NCBI GenBank assembly: GCA_017529165.1
Contig: JAFXNY010000060.1
Span: 1 to 20,426, forward strand
DNA from: Clostridia bacterium
GTDB taxonomy: Bacteria; Bacillota_A; Clostridia; Oscillospirales; Acutalibacteraceae
DNA length: 20,426 nucleotides
Direction of reading: 5' to 3'
Shown here: positions 5,847 through 13,198 of the stretch, in pieces
How positions within the stretch are numbered: position 1 is the first letter of the stretch
How the letters are laid out: every line of letters starts with the position of its first letter
Program-made: the position numbers and the translations under genes
The notes under the pieces: generated by a model
What the model was told of the DNA's origin: nothing
Seen by the model: only the letters and a program-made list of their open reading frames with translations
Database searches by the model: none

Positions 5847-7058
5847 ATGATTGATAAGATTATTGATTTTTCTAAAAGCACCGGTTTTTATCTCCTTTTT
5901 GGCAACCTTAAGGAGAACTGGGGCTCACTTGTGATGATAATAGTAGCCCTCTTTCTTTTATGGCTTGGTATAAAAAAGCAGTTTGAGCCGCTTTTACTTG
6001 TGGGTATTGCATTTGGTATGCTGCTTACAAACCTTACGGCGTTTACACCGTTTGATGCGCTTTATCACACTGATTTGTGGGCGCAGTTTATGGATGAAAG
6101 TAGTGAGTTTTATCATTCCTACGGCAATATAATGGCGAACGGTGGACTATTGGATATCCTTTATATCGGCGTTAAAACCTGCCTGTATCCTTGCCTTATA
6201 TTTATAGGCATAGGCGCTATGACAGATTTCGGACCTCTGATTTCAAACCCGAAGTCACTCATATTAGGTGCGGCGGCACAAATAGGCATTTTTATAACAT
6301 TCCTCGGCTGTGTATATATGGGCTTTCCGCAGCAGGCGGCGGCTTCAATCGGTATTATCGGCGGAGCTGACGGACCTACCGCAATTTATACCACAAGTAA
6401 GCTCTTCCCGAACCTTTTAGGTCCTATTGCCGTTGCGGCGTATTCGTATATGGCTTTAGTGCCTGTAATTCAACCGCCGATTATGAAATTGCTTACAACT
6501 AAAAAAGAACGCAGTATAGTTATGAAACCGCTAAGGTCGGTTTCAAAGACTGAAAAGATAGTTTTCCCGATAGTAGTTACTATATTTGTGGCACTGTTAG
6601 TGCCTTCCGCCACTCCCCTTGTAGGGTGCCTTATGCTCGGCAATCTCTGGAAAGAATCGGGCGTTTGCGAGCGTCTTTGTAAAACCGCTCAAAACGAGCT
6701 TATGAACATAGTAACCATTTTCTTAGGCATTTCCGTGGGCGCTACGGCTACCGCAAAGGCATTCTTAAATCTTGATACATTAAAGATTATGGCTATGGGT
6801 ATAGCGGCGTTTGCCGTTGGTACCGCCGGCGGTGTTCTTCTTGCGAAGTTTATGAACCTGTTTACCAAAAACAAGGTAAACCCCCTTATCGGCTCGGCAG
6901 GCGTTTCCGCCGTTCCTATGGCGGCGAGAGTATCGCAGACCGTAGGCCAAAAAGAAAACCCCTCAAACTTTTTGCTTATGCACGCTATGGGACCGAATGT
7001 TGCCGGCGTTATCGGCTCGGCAATCGCCGCAGGTGTGCTGATAACCTTGTTTGGATAA
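5847..7058 (+). CDS. oadB: Na+-translocating decarboxylase beta subunit (OadB/GcdB/MmdB family)
   Basis: Integral membrane subunit that decarboxylates carboxybiotin and couples this to Na+ export. The 403-residue protein is very hydrophobic with about ten membrane segments. It carries the family signatures GIGAMTDFGPLISNP, GIIGGADGPTAIYTTSKL (the aspartate, about D175, corresponds to the Na+-site residue), SYMALVPVIQPPIMKLLTT and, near the C-terminus, GSAGVSAVPMAARVSQ and HAMGPNVAGVIGSAIAAG. The start is uncertain: ATG at 5847 has GGTGA about 6 nt upstream, whereas TTG 5835 and GTG 5838 are also in frame but have no SD. The family alone does not tell oxaloacetate from glutaconyl-CoA or methylmalonyl-CoA; the alpha subunit does. 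Confidence 0.95.
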   Translation: MIDKIIDFSKSTGFYLLFGNLKENWGSLVMIIVALFLLWLGIKKQFEPLLLVGIAFGMLLTNLTAFTPFDALYHTDLWAQFMDESSEFYHSYGNIMANGGLLDILYIGVKTCLYPCLIFIGIGAMTDFGPLISNPKSLILGAAAQIGIFITFLGCVYMGFPQQAAASIGIIGGADGPTAIYTTSKLFPNLLGPIAVAAYSYMALVPVIQPPIMKLLTTKKERSIVMKPLRSVSKTEKIVFPIVVTIFVALLVPSATPLVGCLMLGNLWKESGVCERLCKTAQNELMNIVTIFLGISVGATATAKAFLNLDTLKIMAMGIAAFAVGTAGGVLLAKFMNLFTKNKVNPLIGSAGVSAVPMAARVSQTVGQKENPSNFLLMHAMGPNVAGVIGSAIAAGVLITLFG

Positions 7059-7073
7059 TTTAAGGAGTAAAAA

Positions 7074-8471
7074 ATGGCAAAGAAACCTTTATATATTACA
7101 GATACGATTTTGCGTGATGCGCACCAGTCTCAAGCGGCAACACGAATGACTACCGAAGATATGATACCTGCACTCGAAAAGCTTGATAAAATAGGCTATT
7201 GGTCGCTTGAGTGCTGGGGCGGTGCCACATTTGACGCTTGCATGCGTTTTTTAGGCGAGGACCCTTGGGAGAGGCTTCGCACAATAAAAAAATATGTAAA
7301 AAATACAAAGCTTCAAATGCTTTTCCGCGGGCAGAACATTTTAGGATACAAGCATTATGCAGATGATGTGGTTGAGGCGTTTGTCGAAAAATCTATCGAA
7401 AACGGTATTGATGTTATACGCATTTTTGACGCTCTTAACGATGTTCGTAATCTTGACAGCTCAATTAAAGCTTGCAAAAAGTACGGCGGCATCTGCGAAG
7501 CGGCAATAAGCTATACTGAAAGCCCTGTTCATAATGAGGAGTATTTTATAAGTCTTGCAAAAACTCTCGAAAATATGGGCGCAGATGTTATCTGCATTAA
7601 GGATATGGCAAATCTGTTATTACCCTTTGACGCCTATTCGCTTGTTAAAAAGCTCAAAGAAAATGTAAGCGTGCCGATACATCTTCATACACATAACACA
7701 ACCGGCACGGGAGATATGACCAATTTAATGGCGGCTGAAGCCGGCGTTGATATTGTGGATACCGCCCTTTCTCCCCTTGCAAACGGAACATCACAGCCGG
7801 CAACCGAGGCTTTGGTTGCAACGCTTAAAGGAACGCCCAGAGATACCGGTCTTGATATGAGTGCTTTAAGTGAAGCGGCGGCTCATTTCCGTACGGTAGC
7901 CGACCGGCTTAAAGCGAACGGTATTCTTGACCCTAAGGTGCTGAGTGTTGATACAAAAACGCTTATTTATCAGGTGCCGGGCGGTATGCTTTCTAATATG
8001 ATAAATCAGTTAAAGCAAGCCGGAAAAGAAGATAAGTATTATGAAGTGCTTTCCGAAGTGCCGAGGGTAAGAAAAGACTTTGGCTACCCACCGCTTGTAA
8101 CGCCTACAAGCCAGATTGTAGGCACTCAGGCGGTTATGAATGTAATTTCGGGCGAACGGTATAAAATGGTGCCTAAAGAGTCGAAGGCACTGCTTAGAGG
8201 TGAATACGGCAAGCTGCCGGGCGAAGTGAACGAGGAAGTCCGCAAGACAGCAATAGGCACGGATACGGTAATCACCTGCCGTCCTGCCGATTTAATTGAG
8301 CCCGAACTTAAAAAATACGAAGAAGAAATGAAGCAAAAGGGTATCGGCAAAACGAAAGAAGATGTTTTAAGTTACGCTCTTTTCCCTGCCGTTGCCGAGA
8401 AGTTTTTAGCCGAGCGTGACGGCGAAAAACCGCCCGAAAACAAAGTAAGAGAATTAACAGTTGAATACTAA
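7074..8471 (+). CDS. oadA: Oxaloacetate decarboxylase alpha subunit (carboxyltransferase), without biotin domain
   Basis: Transfers the carboxyl group of oxaloacetate to biotin, giving pyruvate. The 465-residue protein has a TIM-barrel carboxyltransferase domain (about 1-270), with TDTILRDAHQSQAATRM (metal ligand D15), GGATFDACMRFL, the KDMANLLLP segment (K176, the expected carbamylated lysine) and HLHTHNTTGTG (metal ligands H205 and H207), then the conserved PYC/OADA domain (about 290-440, YQVPGGMLSN). It ends after about 465 residues, without the EAMKM biotin domain found in fused versions, consistent with the separate carrier gene upstream. AAGGAG precedes the ATG. A pyruvate carboxylase subunit B role is formally possible, but the oadG and oadB neighbours favour the Na+ pump. 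Confidence 0.94.
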   Translation: MAKKPLYITDTILRDAHQSQAATRMTTEDMIPALEKLDKIGYWSLECWGGATFDACMRFLGEDPWERLRTIKKYVKNTKLQMLFRGQNILGYKHYADDVVEAFVEKSIENGIDVIRIFDALNDVRNLDSSIKACKKYGGICEAAISYTESPVHNEEYFISLAKTLENMGADVICIKDMANLLLPFDAYSLVKKLKENVSVPIHLHTHNTTGTGDMTNLMAAEAGVDIVDTALSPLANGTSQPATEALVATLKGTPRDTGLDMSALSEAAAHFRTVADRLKANGILDPKVLSVDTKTLIYQVPGGMLSNMINQLKQAGKEDKYYEVLSEVPRVRKDFGYPPLVTPTSQIVGTQAVMNVISGERYKMVPKESKALLRGEYGKLPGEVNEEVRKTAIGTDTVITCRPADLIEPELKKYEEEMKQKGIGKTKEDVLSYALFPAVAEKFLAERDGEKPPENKVRELTVEY

Positions 8472-8478
8472 GAGAACG

Positions 8479-8509
8479 AAAACGCCAAGGCAATCTGTCT
8501 TGGCGTTTT
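8479..8509. terminator. Bidirectional intrinsic terminator between convergent oadA and DUF2344 genes
   Basis: AAAACGCCAAG (8479-8489) and CTTGGCGTTTT (8499-8509) are perfect 11-bp inverted repeats around a 9-nt loop. The A-run on one side and T-run on the other let it end transcription from both directions. It fills the 41-bp gap between the two convergent genes. Confidence 0.93.
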
Positions 8510-8512
8510 AAG

Positions 8513-9160
8513 TTATTCAATGGGTTTTAGTTCGCAATCTAAAAGTAACAACCGAGTGGTTTTTATAAAACAATCACTTTTTATATCAGATAAAAACTTC
8601 TTTACAATTAAATCCGGGTTAACGTTTTTATTGTTTCCTGCCGGTAGGGTAATTTGAAGTTTGGTGTTGCCTACCTTTGAGAGCGAAAACGCTTTAATAT
8701 CCTCTGCAACATTCAAAGCTTTTATATCGCCTTTCTTTGTTTTCTTATTGATAATTATTTCATCACTTTTTAAAAAATCTTTTAGTTTGTCGGCAAGCGT
8801 TCCGTTATCGTCAAACTCGATATTAAACTCGGCAAACGATACATCCGAAAGCTTAGTTTTAGGCTCCGCAGCCTTAAAGAAAAAATATCCGTTTGCGCCG
8901 GCGGCATTTAACCTATCGCATATTGTTTCAATAGGAAAACTGTCGTCTGTAATGCGGATATCGGCCATTTCATATTCGCTTGCCATTCCGAGCGACAAGG
9001 GAAGAGCGAATGTAATATAAAGATGTGGATTAAACCCCTCAGTGTACCAAACGGGAAGCTCGGCACGGCGGAGAAGCCTTGTCATAAACCGCATTGTATC
9101 AAGGTGGGAAACAAATCGGGCGGTGCCGGTCTTTTTATAAAAAAGCCTAACATTTTTCAT
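8513..9160 (-). CDS. TIGR03936 / DUF2344 radical-SAM-linked protein
   Basis: A protein family of unknown function that is encoded next to, or fused to, TIGR03960-type radical SAM proteins. The 215-residue product begins MKNVRLFYKKTGTARFVSHL, the family's characteristic N-terminus, and continues with LRRAELPVWYTEGFNPH and the ALPLSLGMASE segment. The ATG at 9160 is preferred over an in-frame GTG at 9169 because AGGTAGG lies 8 nt before the ATG. It overlaps the end of the radical SAM gene by 14 bp, implying coupled translation and probably stoichiometric partners. Its transcript ends at the bidirectional terminator 8479-8509. The biochemical role is not established; tRNA or rRNA modification would be speculation. 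Confidence 0.92.
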   Translation of the reverse strand: MKNVRLFYKKTGTARFVSHLDTMRFMTRLLRRAELPVWYTEGFNPHLYITFALPLSLGMASEYEMADIRITDDSFPIETICDRLNAAGANGYFFFKAAEPKTKLSDVSFAEFNIEFDDNGTLADKLKDFLKSDEIIINKKTKKGDIKALNVAEDIKAFSLSKVGNTKLQITLPAGNNKNVNPDLIVKKFLSDIKSDCFIKTTRLLLLDCELKPIE

Positions 9161-10991
9161 AGCACACACCTACCTTAAACGCATTTGCTCCGCAACCGGC
9201 ACACTTTTCTCGACAGTTAGGGGTTGTTTTGCCTTTTTGTGCTAATTTGTTTTCACGAACAAGAAAATCTTTGCTTATAAAAAAGTCCATATGCTCCCAC
9301 GGCATTATTTCAGAGTATTCACGCCTTCGTGAGGTGTAAAACATAGGGTCAATGCCGCATTGCTCGAATGCCGAAAGCCAGGTATCGAGGCTAAAAAACT
9401 CATCCCATCCGTCAAAACGGCAACCCATTTTATAGGCGGTCTCTAGAACATCACAAAGTCGGCGGTCACCACGGGCAAAAACGCCCTCTAAAAAGCTTGT
9501 CCTGTTTTCATGATAGTTAAAGGTAATCTTCCGACTTTTAATGTTTTCTTTAAGCAACGCCTGCCGCCTTAACATCTCCTCCTTTGTTATTTGCGGTTCA
9601 AACTCGAAAGGAGTAAAAGGCTTGGGTACAAAATTGGCAACGCTTATAGTAACATTTACAGATTTCCCCTTTTGCCTATTTGGCAGACTGTAATATAAAT
9701 CAACTATTCTTTGTGCGAGTTCTGCTATACCTATTATGTCCTCGTCTGTTTCGGTGGGAAGCCCCATCATAAAATAGAGCTTAACGGATGTGTAACCGCC
9801 ACCGAATGCGGTGGAACAGCTTCGCATAATCTCATCTTCAGTTATGTTTTTGTTTATTACATCACGAAGTCTTTGCGTGCCGGCCTCCGGCGCAAAGGTA
9901 AGTCCGCTTTTTCGCACGGACGATACCTTTTTAAGCAGTTCTTCCGAGAAATTATCTATACGGAGGGACGGCAGAGATAAACTCACCCTGTCCTTCTCGC
10001 ACCACGATAACATATCGTTTAAGAGCGGCTCTAATCCCCTATAATCACTGGTTGAAAGGCTTGAAAGAGATATTTCATCATACCCTGTTGTTTTTATAAG
10101 CGAGCGTGCCTGCCGGTTTATAACCGTAGGGCTTTTTTCTCTTACGGGGCGGTAAATATATCCTGCCTGGCAGAATCTGCAACCTCTGATACATCCTCTG
10201 AATATCTCCTGCACGGCACGGTCGTGCACGATTTCAACTGATGGCACAACTATTTTTTCGGGATAATACGCCTTGTCCATATCGTATTCTATGCGCTTCT
10301 TTATTCTTTCCGGTGCGCCGTCTTTTGGGGTGATTTCTTTAACGGTACCGTCTGCATTGTATGTAACATCATAAAGAGAGGGTACATAAACGCCTTCTAT
10401 TTTTGCGGCCTCACGCAAAAACTCTTTTCGGGTTTTACCCTCTTTTTTGCAGGCTTTGTAGAGGTCTATTACTTCAAGGTCAACCTTTTCGCCCTCGCCC
10501 AAAAAGAAAATATCTATAAAAGCAGCAAGCGGCTCTGCGTTGCAGGTGCACGGTCCGCCGGCAACTATAATAGGGTCGTTTTCTGCCCTGTCTGCCGTGC
10601 GCAACGGCACATCTGCCAAATCGAGCATATAAAGTACATTTGTATAGGATAGCTCATATTGGAGAGTAAAACCGATAAAATCAAAATCTTTTATGCTGTC
10701 CTTGCTCTCAAGTGCAAAAAGCGGAATATTGTTTTTCTTTAAAAGTTCTGCCATATCGTCAAGCGGTGTAAAAACACGCTCACACCAAATATCGTCTCGC
10801 TCATTAAAAATCGAATAAAGTATTTTAATGCCTAAGTGCGACATTCCTATTTCATATGTATCAGGAAAACAAAAGGCAAAACGCACGGGGGCGTTTTCCT
10901 TATTCTTTATGACAGAGTTTACTTCCCCTCCGCAGTAGCGGCCGGGTTTTTGAACTAAGGCTAGCATATATTCAAATTGTTTTTCGTCCAT
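9147..10991 (-). CDS. TIGR03960 family radical SAM protein, function unknown
   Basis: A 614-residue iron-sulfur enzyme of the B12-binding-domain radical SAM class. The N-terminal part (about 20-180) resembles the cobalamin-binding-type fold seen in this family (MSHLGIKILYSIFN, DFIGFTLQYELSYTNVL, VAGGPCTCNAEP, FFLGEGE). The radical SAM core has FRGCIRGCRFCQAG with cluster ligands C267, C271 and C274. The C-terminus is cysteine-rich (CREKCAGCGANAF and CYEKC), suggesting a second metal site. The ATG at 10991 is chosen because GAGGG lies 9 nt before it; a longer reading would add a hydrophobic stretch from noncoding DNA. It overlaps the DUF2344 partner downstream and has its own promoter at 11023-11051. 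The substrate is unknown. Confidence 0.92.
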   Translation of the reverse strand: MDEKQFEYMLALVQKPGRYCGGEVNSVIKNKENAPVRFAFCFPDTYEIGMSHLGIKILYSIFNERDDIWCERVFTPLDDMAELLKKNNIPLFALESKDSIKDFDFIGFTLQYELSYTNVLYMLDLADVPLRTADRAENDPIIVAGGPCTCNAEPLAAFIDIFFLGEGEKVDLEVIDLYKACKKEGKTRKEFLREAAKIEGVYVPSLYDVTYNADGTVKEITPKDGAPERIKKRIEYDMDKAYYPEKIVVPSVEIVHDRAVQEIFRGCIRGCRFCQAGYIYRPVREKSPTVINRQARSLIKTTGYDEISLSSLSTSDYRGLEPLLNDMLSWCEKDRVSLSLPSLRIDNFSEELLKKVSSVRKSGLTFAPEAGTQRLRDVINKNITEDEIMRSCSTAFGGGYTSVKLYFMMGLPTETDEDIIGIAELAQRIVDLYYSLPNRQKGKSVNVTISVANFVPKPFTPFEFEPQITKEEMLRRQALLKENIKSRKITFNYHENRTSFLEGVFARGDRRLCDVLETAYKMGCRFDGWDEFFSLDTWLSAFEQCGIDPMFYTSRRREYSEIMPWEHMDFFISKDFLVRENKLAQKGKTTPNCREKCAGCGANAFKVGVCYEKC

Positions 10992-11022
10992 AACAAGCAT
11001 CCCTCGCAAAGCTGTTAATAAA

Positions 11023-11051
11023 ATAATAACCCAACATAAAAAAAGTTGCAA
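11023..11051 (-). promoter_or_regulatory. Promoter of the radical SAM / DUF2344 unit
   Basis: On the minus strand TTGCAA (11046-11051), 17-nt spacer, TATTAT (11023-11028). It lies about 32 bp upstream of the ATG at 10991, so the leader would be short. The -35 sits in the small palindrome GTTGCAAC. The divergent lipoprotein promoter is about 40 bp to the right. Confidence 0.65.
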
Positions 11052-11082
11052 CGAATATTTTTTCTTTTTTTGCAAAAAGCCC

Positions 11083-11111
11083 TTTAATTTTATAATATTA
11101 TATGGTATAAT
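11083..11111 (+). promoter_or_regulatory. Promoter of the lipoprotein / two-component gene run
   Basis: A perfect TATAAT (11106-11111) with the extended -10 TGG, and a weak -35 TTTAAT (11083-11088) at 17 nt. An alternative TTGCAA (11070-11075) with TATAAT (11091-11096) has a short 15-nt spacer. The surrounding DNA is very A/T-rich. Transcription from here could feed the whole run to cysE. Confidence 0.65.
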
Positions 11112-11145
11112 CTACAATGTATAATTATGTGACGGAGGGGATAGC

Positions 11146-12465
11146 GTGAAGTATGGAAAAGTGGCGGCAATAATATTGGCGATTGCTTTAAGTTTAGCAC
11201 TTTGCGGCTGCAATGTGTTTACTATTGATACAGAACAATTAATAACCCCTCCCGAGCTTTCCGGAGATATGAGTCCTATAAGCAAAGCACTCAAAAAGAG
11301 TATAAAAGGAGAATACCAGCTTAAGTATCCGTCACTCGGCGAGCGGAGAAGCGCAATAATTCTTGAGGATGTGGATAGTGACGGCACATTTGAAGCGTTT
11401 GCGTTTTACAGCACTTCGGATGATGAGATGACCAATATGCACATAAACGCCGTTTGCAAGCGCGACGGTCAGTATATGAGTGTTGATGATAAGTCTTTAG
11501 TTGCCGGTGCGGTAGAGCGGGTTGATTTTTGCGACCTTGACGGTGACGGTATTAAAGAAGTGCTTGTTGGCTGGGAGGTTTACGGCTCAAGTGAAAAACA
11601 GCTTTGCGTTTATTCACTTACGGGCGATAATTTAGCGGTTCGCCTCACGGAAAAATACACCGGTTTTATATGCTGTGATTTGGTGGGTGACGGGGATAAC
11701 GAGCTTGTAATTCATCTGCTTAATACCGCAGATATGATAAACAGCGCCGCAGTATATAGATTTTCTGACGGCGGACTTCAAAGAATAGGCGGATGTGTAC
11801 TTGATTCTACTGTAAAGACGGTTTCGGAGCTTGTGTTTTCTAAACTCTCAACCGGCAAAGGTGCAATTTATATTGATGAAATAAAAGGCGCCGGCGCAGT
11901 GACTGAAGTGCTTTATTTTGATGGTGGCGAGCTTAAAAATCCTCTTCTTGAAACCGAAAACACGATTGAGAACATAAGAACGCTCAGGGCTGCCTCAATA
12001 ACGAGCCGAGATATTGATTCTGACGGCGTGCTTGAAATACCGGTTGCCACAAACCTGCCTAATGCCGCCGGCAGTGAAGAACTGCTTTATTATACAAATT
12101 GGTGTGTGTTTGACGGTGAAAATCTTATAACTAAAAAAATAAGCATACTTAATACAATAGACGGATACAGCGTAGATGTGCCTAAAGACCTTGAGGGTCG
12201 CTTGGCGGTACTTAAAGATACCGAAAGTCACAGAAGGGTGTTTTACTATTATGATTCAGAACTTGATGCCGTGGGCGAAAGGATATTCTCTGTTTCGGTA
12301 ATAGCGGCATCCCGGTGGGATAAAAAAGATTACGATAGAATGAACACATTTGAGGTTGCAAGAAGCGGAAAGAATGTGTTTGTTGCGTCTATCAATTTAG
12401 CTTCAAAGAATGCGCTAAGCGAAAAGCAAATAAAAGAAATGTTTAGTTTAATTGGGCAGGGGTGA
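11146..12465 (+). CDS. Secreted lipoprotein with DxDxDG (FG-GAP/VCBS-like) repeats
   Basis: Unknown function; 439 residues. A lipoprotein signal (LALSLALCGC, with the lipobox L19-C20-G21-C22) predicts cleavage before C22 and anchoring to the outer face of the membrane. Four acidic loops of the type seen in FG-GAP/VCBS beta-propeller repeats follow: DVDSDGTFEAFAF (75), DLDGDGIKEVLV (130), DLVGDGDNELVIH (178) and DIDSDGVLEIPV (289). Such loops commonly bind Ca2+, so a calcium-stabilised propeller-like ectodomain is likely. The start is GTG at 11146, with GGAGGGG 5 nt upstream. It ends 4 bp before the response regulator, whose SD lies across its last codons, so it is probably co-transcribed with the two-component system and may modulate the sensor. 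That link is inferred. Confidence 0.88.
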   Translation: MKYGKVAAIILAIALSLALCGCNVFTIDTEQLITPPELSGDMSPISKALKKSIKGEYQLKYPSLGERRSAIILEDVDSDGTFEAFAFYSTSDDEMTNMHINAVCKRDGQYMSVDDKSLVAGAVERVDFCDLDGDGIKEVLVGWEVYGSSEKQLCVYSLTGDNLAVRLTEKYTGFICCDLVGDGDNELVIHLLNTADMINSAAVYRFSDGGLQRIGGCVLDSTVKTVSELVFSKLSTGKGAIYIDEIKGAGAVTEVLYFDGGELKNPLLETENTIENIRTLRAASITSRDIDSDGVLEIPVATNLPNAAGSEELLYYTNWCVFDGENLITKKISILNTIDGYSVDVPKDLEGRLAVLKDTESHRRVFYYYDSELDAVGERIFSVSVIAASRWDKKDYDRMNTFEVARSGKNVFVASINLASKNALSEKQIKEMFSLIGQG

Positions 12466-12469
12466 AATC

Positions 12470-13168
12470 ATGAAAAGAGTACTGATTGTTGAGGATGAAA
12501 CGGCAATACGGGAGTTTGAGGCAATAAACCTTAACCGTGCAGGATACGAAACGGTTGAGGCAGCGTCCGGCGAAGAAGCACTTGAGATTTTTGATTCGGA
12601 TATTTTGGGCTTTAACATTGCCCTTATTGATGTTATGATGCCGGGTATGGACGGCTTTAGTCTTGTAAAGGAACTGCGTAAAAGAACATCTACGCTCGGC
12701 ATAATAATGCTTACTGCAAAATCACAGGAAATGGATAAAATAAGCGGTCTTATGCTCGGAGCGGATGATTATGTTACAAAGCCGTTTAGTCCTACAGAGC
12801 TGATTGCCCGAGTTGATTCGCTATATAGGAGAGTGAGTGCTCTCACATCTGCGGGTGTTAATTCAAACGAGCTTACATCGGGCGAGTTCACACTTGATTT
12901 GCGGCGTAGAACGCTTCTTAAAAGTGGCAGGAATATTGAGCTTACTCAAGTGGAGTTTCAAATAATGGAGTATTTCTTTTCAGTCCCCGATACTCCGATA
13001 CCAAGGCATGATATTCTCAAAAAAGTTTGGGGAGAGAACTATTTCGGCGAAGAGAAAATCGTTGATGTAAACATCAGAAGACTTCGTATGAAGATAGAAG
13101 AAAGCCCATCAGACCCCAAGCATATTGTAACGGTTTGGGGAATGGGTTACAGGTGGAGTGCAGAATAA
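12470..13168 (+). CDS. OmpR/PhoB-type response regulator
   Basis: DNA-binding regulator phosphorylated by the adjacent histidine kinase. The 232-residue protein has a receiver domain (1-120) with VEDE acidic residues, phospho-acceptor D54 in LIDVMMPGMDG, T82 in MLTAKS and K104 in YVTKPFSP, then a winged-helix domain (about 135-232) with the family ending HIVTVWGMGYRW. The ATG at 12470 follows AGGGGTGA at a normal distance; a longer in-frame reading begins inside the SD region and is rejected. It lies 4 bp after the lipoprotein and 30 bp before the kinase. The regulon is not evident. It resembles PhoP/WalR-like regulators only in the general subfamily. Confidence 0.96.
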   Translation: MKRVLIVEDETAIREFEAINLNRAGYETVEAASGEEALEIFDSDILGFNIALIDVMMPGMDGFSLVKELRKRTSTLGIIMLTAKSQEMDKISGLMLGADDYVTKPFSPTELIARVDSLYRRVSALTSAGVNSNELTSGEFTLDLRRRTLLKSGRNIELTQVEFQIMEYFFSVPDTPIPRHDILKKVWGENYFGEEKIVDVNIRRLRMKIEESPSDPKHIVTVWGMGYRWSAE

Positions 13169-13198
13169 CCTGTTTGTTTTAAGAGAGGAGGCGATACG

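Noticed and set aside
7074..8471. Methylmalonyl-CoA or glutaconyl-CoA decarboxylase alpha subunit
   Set aside because: Those alpha subunits belong to the acyl-CoA carboxyltransferase (crotonase-like) fold; this one has the HMGL-like barrel with TDTILRDAHQS and HLHTHNT of oxaloacetate/pyruvate enzymes.
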